A stretch of DNA of 64,000 bases from Bolinopsis microptera (Eukaryota > Ctenophora > Tentaculata > Lobata > Bolinopsidae), in contig NC_087078.1 in the NCBI RefSeq assembly GCF_026151205.1, positions 13,995,118 to 14,059,117 of the forward strand, given 5' to 3'. Under the pieces are notes generated by a model. It had not been told where the DNA came from. It did not search any database and was given only the letters and a program-made list of their open reading frames with translations. Positions 60,916 through 64,000 of this stretch are shown here, piece by piece (positions within the stretch are counted from its first letter, which is position 1; every line of letters begins with the position of its first letter). The translations under genes and the position numbers were made by a program.

Positions 60916-61622
60916 AATATTTCCATGTCGTTTTTTGAGGAATCTGCTTTATGAGGTTGTTGAAGTTTTTAGTAGAATATGATTGACAGTTCTCAAGAGT
61001 TTTTGAGATTGTACCTATTGAGTCTATATAGTCGTGAGGTTCATTGTCAAGTAGTTCGTTGTTTGAAAAGTGAGGTGCTTGATAGAATGGATTATAACGA
61101 ATTATATCATGATTTTGAATACAATTTGAGCAGTAAGTTTTTCTCTAAAAGTGGCAATGTTTTCCTGTGTTTTACATCTCTTGTGAATGATGCAATCACA
61201 CTAATTGCAATTTATAAATGGGTGTCCAGCACGAATAGGTTTGCTGCAGCAGACACAGTTCTCACATATAGTTGTTCTATTCATGGTTTAGGAGCTCTTT
61301 GAACACGTGAATTGAACATCCCAACTTTACTCCTAGCAATATCACTAAATTGGCGCCCATCTATTGGATTGCGCTGTATTTTATCCACTATTAGCCTAGA
61401 AAACTTAAAGATACCAGTAGACCCAAGATGGATGGCATCACTTTTATACTTGAAACGACCGAACTGGTCAGCTAGTTAACCTTCTTCATCGACAAATTCA
61501 TTAAAATCTAGAGTTCCCACCCTTGGGTTCTTGTCAACATATTGAAATATAAGTTTGTTAAAATATAATGCTTTCTCGTTCAACCAGCCAAACTTAGTGG
61601 GTAGTACTGGCGAAACGGTAAC
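60916..61622 (-). pseudogene. Decayed second CR1/L2-like retrotransposon (ORF1 end and ORF2 start)
   Basis: Reverse strand: 61622-61290 encodes the end of an esterase-type ORF1 (LPTKFGWLNEKALYFNKLI, an in-frame stop, then DAIHLGSTGIFKFSRLIVD with the block V His). Its TGA overlaps an ATG (ATGA) that opens ORF2. That frame begins ENCVCCSKPIRAGHPFINCN, a stop, CDCIIHKRC, then after a frameshift YCSNCIQ and RYNPFY. This is the same PHD-like finger plus YNPF linker as the intact ORF2 nearby, clearly diverged. Everything downstream (endonuclease, RT) is absent; the copy stops at the GC-rich repeats near 60915. Confidence 0.78.
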
Positions 61623-61767
61623 CTTGGAGTTAAACTAACACTAGAAACTAACACGCTCACAGGCTCTCACGTCTTATGTAAACCCATATTAACAGACTTA
61701 ATGATTATCCTTAAAGATACTTATTGCGGCAAATTTTGTGATTTCGCGGCAAAGTTTTTAGTGTATA

Positions 61768-62570
61768 CCTTACTCGGGATTATTATGACCGGGATAAAGT
61801 GGTGGGTTTAGGGTAATTTCGCCATATTTTTCCCGAACCACATTTTCACCGGTCGTTAATAAACCCGCCTACTCAGCTTTTAGGGTTCCCAGGGGGTATG
61901 GGTGCTCATATTTTAATCGTTGTCTTATATTCACTAAAGAAGACTATTGGGACACTTGTTGTAGGTTTTTCGACTTCATTTGGCTAAAATTGCAAAAAAT
62001 TCACCTTTTTGCCCAATTCTTGTCATATAATATCCTTATTGTCAAATTTGATTTAAATAGGCCAATTTTTAATTTCTTAGGTATTGACTATCTCTACATA
62101 ATGAAATAGGACTCAAAGTAAAAGTAACAGTAAAATTAAAACTTGAATTAATTAAAACTGATGAAAGGGATGATCCAGATGAAGATAACGAAGATGATTA
62201 CAACTTATTGGAAGACTAAACAGCTCTCCCTTCATCTTAATATCGATCTGGTTGTTACGCTTCAAATGTTAAAAATTATTTTCCATCTAGTTTGATTAAC
62301 CACGAGTCATTATTTCTGTCTCTTTCAACAATTATTGATAATTCGACTTGTTTCACAAGTTTTAGCAATGCGAAAATTTCTAAACTTGCTTATCTCTAAT
62401 AAGGAAATTTACATCTGAGACAAAATTTTTGAATCTAAAATTGAAAGGTTGGACACCGGTAAAATGGCGACCGGGAAAATGTGGTGGGTTTTGAGCAATT
62501 TCGCCATATTTTTCCCGAACCATATTTTAACCGGTCGTTAATAAACCCGTCGTAATAATCCCGAGTAAGG
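61768..62570. mobile_element. 803-bp TA-flanked inverted-repeat element
   Basis: Ends CCTTACTCGGGATTATTA and TAATAATCCCGAGTAAGG are perfect inverted repeats, flanked by TA on both sides (61766-61767, 62571-62572), as expected for Tc1/mariner-type or related TA-targeting elements. Near each end a 70-bp block (aatttcgccatatttttccc ... cggtcgttaataaacccg) occurs in direct orientation. The interior has a 40-codon open frame with an acidic end (about 62109-62220) but no transposase motifs. Confidence 0.8.
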
Positions 62571-62815
62571 TAACTCAAAAAATAAAGGGTTTAGGACCTT
62601 GAAACCTTCATTCGCCTACACTAATGCGCTCATCCTGGTCATTTTGGTGGGGTTCTTGATCTTCTTAAACCCACGATAAATAAAGTTTCAAAATCCTGAT
62701 TTTTTGGCTTCGCTACACTGTTTTTGTCTTATAACTCAAAAACTAAAGGGTTTGGGACCTTAAAACCCCTATTAATGTGATCATTCCGGTCATTTTGACG
62801 TGTTCATTCATTTCA
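62571..62815. repeat. Diverged tandem duplication, ~160-bp period
   Basis: taactcaaaaaataaagggt at 62571 and taactcaaaaactaaagggt at 62732 start similar segments (gacctt.aaacc, ctaatg/taatg, tc.tcc.ggtcattttg). Moderately diverged. Confidence 0.65.
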
Positions 62816-62819
62816 ATTG

Positions 62820-64000
62820 GTCAATTAGAAGCCGAGTTAGGCACATTTTAAGTGCGGGTCAGTCGCGATTCGGTGACTCCACTTCAAAGCGTCCTGTAGG
62901 ATTATGCCCAAGCTAAAAAGGGTGTCTCCGAGTGAAAGTTACTAATACCTTGATGAAGGCCTGTGCTTCAGGAAAAAACTCTCTCAAATCGTGCAGATAA
63001 ATGTGCATAACTGACTGTATGTGTTTTTGTTGGTTACAATTCTGTCCGTCCAATTTCAGTTGTGACGGAATTGTAATGAACAAAATCCATATATAATTAT
63101 TTATGATATGTTTGATTTCTTGTTATTGTATGTCATTCAAATTTGGTAGACGGCCCCAACGTTAATGTGGCTCTTGCTATGTGTTGGTTCAGCTGAATTA
63201 ATTATTATGTAATCAAGTTTATTTTTCTCTTTCAGTTAGTTGTCATCCGGCCAAACATTAAGCAACTTATATTGCAGTTCCATTTATCAATTAGTTTATC
63301 AAAATATGTCATTGTAATTTTGCATGGCTGAAATGTAACGCTTGATTTATATATAATAATTAATTGAACTTTCAAATAAAAAAAAAAAATAGCTGTTTCA
63401 TCAAAATGTTGACTGTGCGCGGCGTGACCGCGCATTTTTATAATATTTGTGCAAATGGCAAAATCATACGTTGTTTAATGATAAATTGACGTAAGGTCTA
63501 CTTAGTTCGACTGTCGGCGGGGCGCCAAATTTGTGCGCTAGTTGCAGCGCAGCCACTGTGCAGCTTACTCATCAAACATAAACGTACAGGCATGTACACA
63601 GAACGATCAAAATATAATCGCGCCCCTTAATATATTTACGTAAAATAAATTATTTAAAAATTACACAATTATTGTTTCCAACAATAAACATGAACTGTGA
63701 ACATTAATTGTTCTTTTTAAATAAAAAATATGCAGCGGTGTGATAAGTTATAAGTGCAGCACTAAAATAAAAACTGAACACAAACATCTTTTCCATTTTC
63801 GAAAAAATATTTTTACTGGAAATAAATTGGTTGCAATTGGAATAGTTTGTTGCCATGTTATGTCATATTTATTTTCAAATTGCATAAATAAAATTTAGTT
63901 ATAAGCATGTTTGGATATAAAACTAAGTTAAGCATTAAGATATTTTAAAATTTGCAAACATGACACAAAAAAAAATTTGAAAATTCGAATATTTTAGACC
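62820..64000. other. No gene seen
   Basis: AT-rich sequence to the end of the window. Open frames are short and motif-free; a small GC cluster occurs at 63410-63440. The next gene may begin beyond the window. Confidence 0.45.

Noticed and set aside
60979..61302. 107-codon forward open frame
   Set aside because: It is antisense to the decayed retroelement finger region, which has clear homology on the minus strand.
62109..62220. 40-codon frame with acidic tail inside the TA-flanked element
   Set aside because: A TGA lies directly upstream in frame, there is no plausible acceptor that avoids it, and no transposase motif; kept only as a remark.

Overview
The window is nuclear DNA of an animal. 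It has spliced genes with GT-AG introns, class A GPCRs, motile-cilium genes, a CR1/L2-type non-LTR retrotransposon, several families of small inverted-repeat elements and many minisatellites. The gene repertoire fits an aquatic invertebrate, perhaps a non-bilaterian such as a cnidarian or placozoan. That placement is inference; nothing here fixes the species.

Layout. (1) 0.9-10.3 kb, minus strand: a 14-exon rhodopsin-family GPCR, reconstructed here exon by exon with consistent phases. Its introns are filled with minisatellites, and one of these is a 31-bp tandem amplification of the gene's own exon 3 splice-donor junction. (2) 10.3-20.1 kb: no gene recognised, several minisatellites, a long (GA)n tract and a small dispersed repeat. 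(3) 20.1-39.5 kb, minus strand: four consecutive genes of the ciliary axoneme or of ciliary assembly. These are two tandem radial-spoke-head RSPH4A/6A paralogues (8 and 4 exons), EFCAB2/DRC8 (3 exons) and IFT46 (6 exons). All four reading frames close exactly across the predicted splices (511, 505, 166 and 330 residues). (4) The 7.2-kb first intron of EFCAB2 holds an intronless GPCR on the opposite strand, with one frameshift in an A-run, plus several inverted-repeat elements. (5) 39.5-42.0 kb: palindromic GC-rich dispersed repeats. (6) About 42.0-52.15 kb: a block of abnormal homopolymer-inflated sequence, most likely unpolished long-read or gap-fill sequence. (7) 53.7-56.3 kb: a poly-G-capped transposon-like element carrying a 1.9-kb purine minisatellite, apparently inserted into the reverse-transcriptase ORF of a CR1/L2-like retrotransposon (56.2-59.7 kb). 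(8) 59.7-64 kb: more dispersed repeats, a decayed second retroelement of the same general kind, and a TA-flanked inverted-repeat element.

Functionally, the RSPH proteins build the radial spoke head, DRC8 belongs to the nexin-dynein regulatory complex, and IFT46 is an IFT-B subunit that carries axonemal cargo. The central 19 kb is therefore a co-oriented motile-cilium gene cluster, with an RFX X-box-like site upstream of one RSPH gene.
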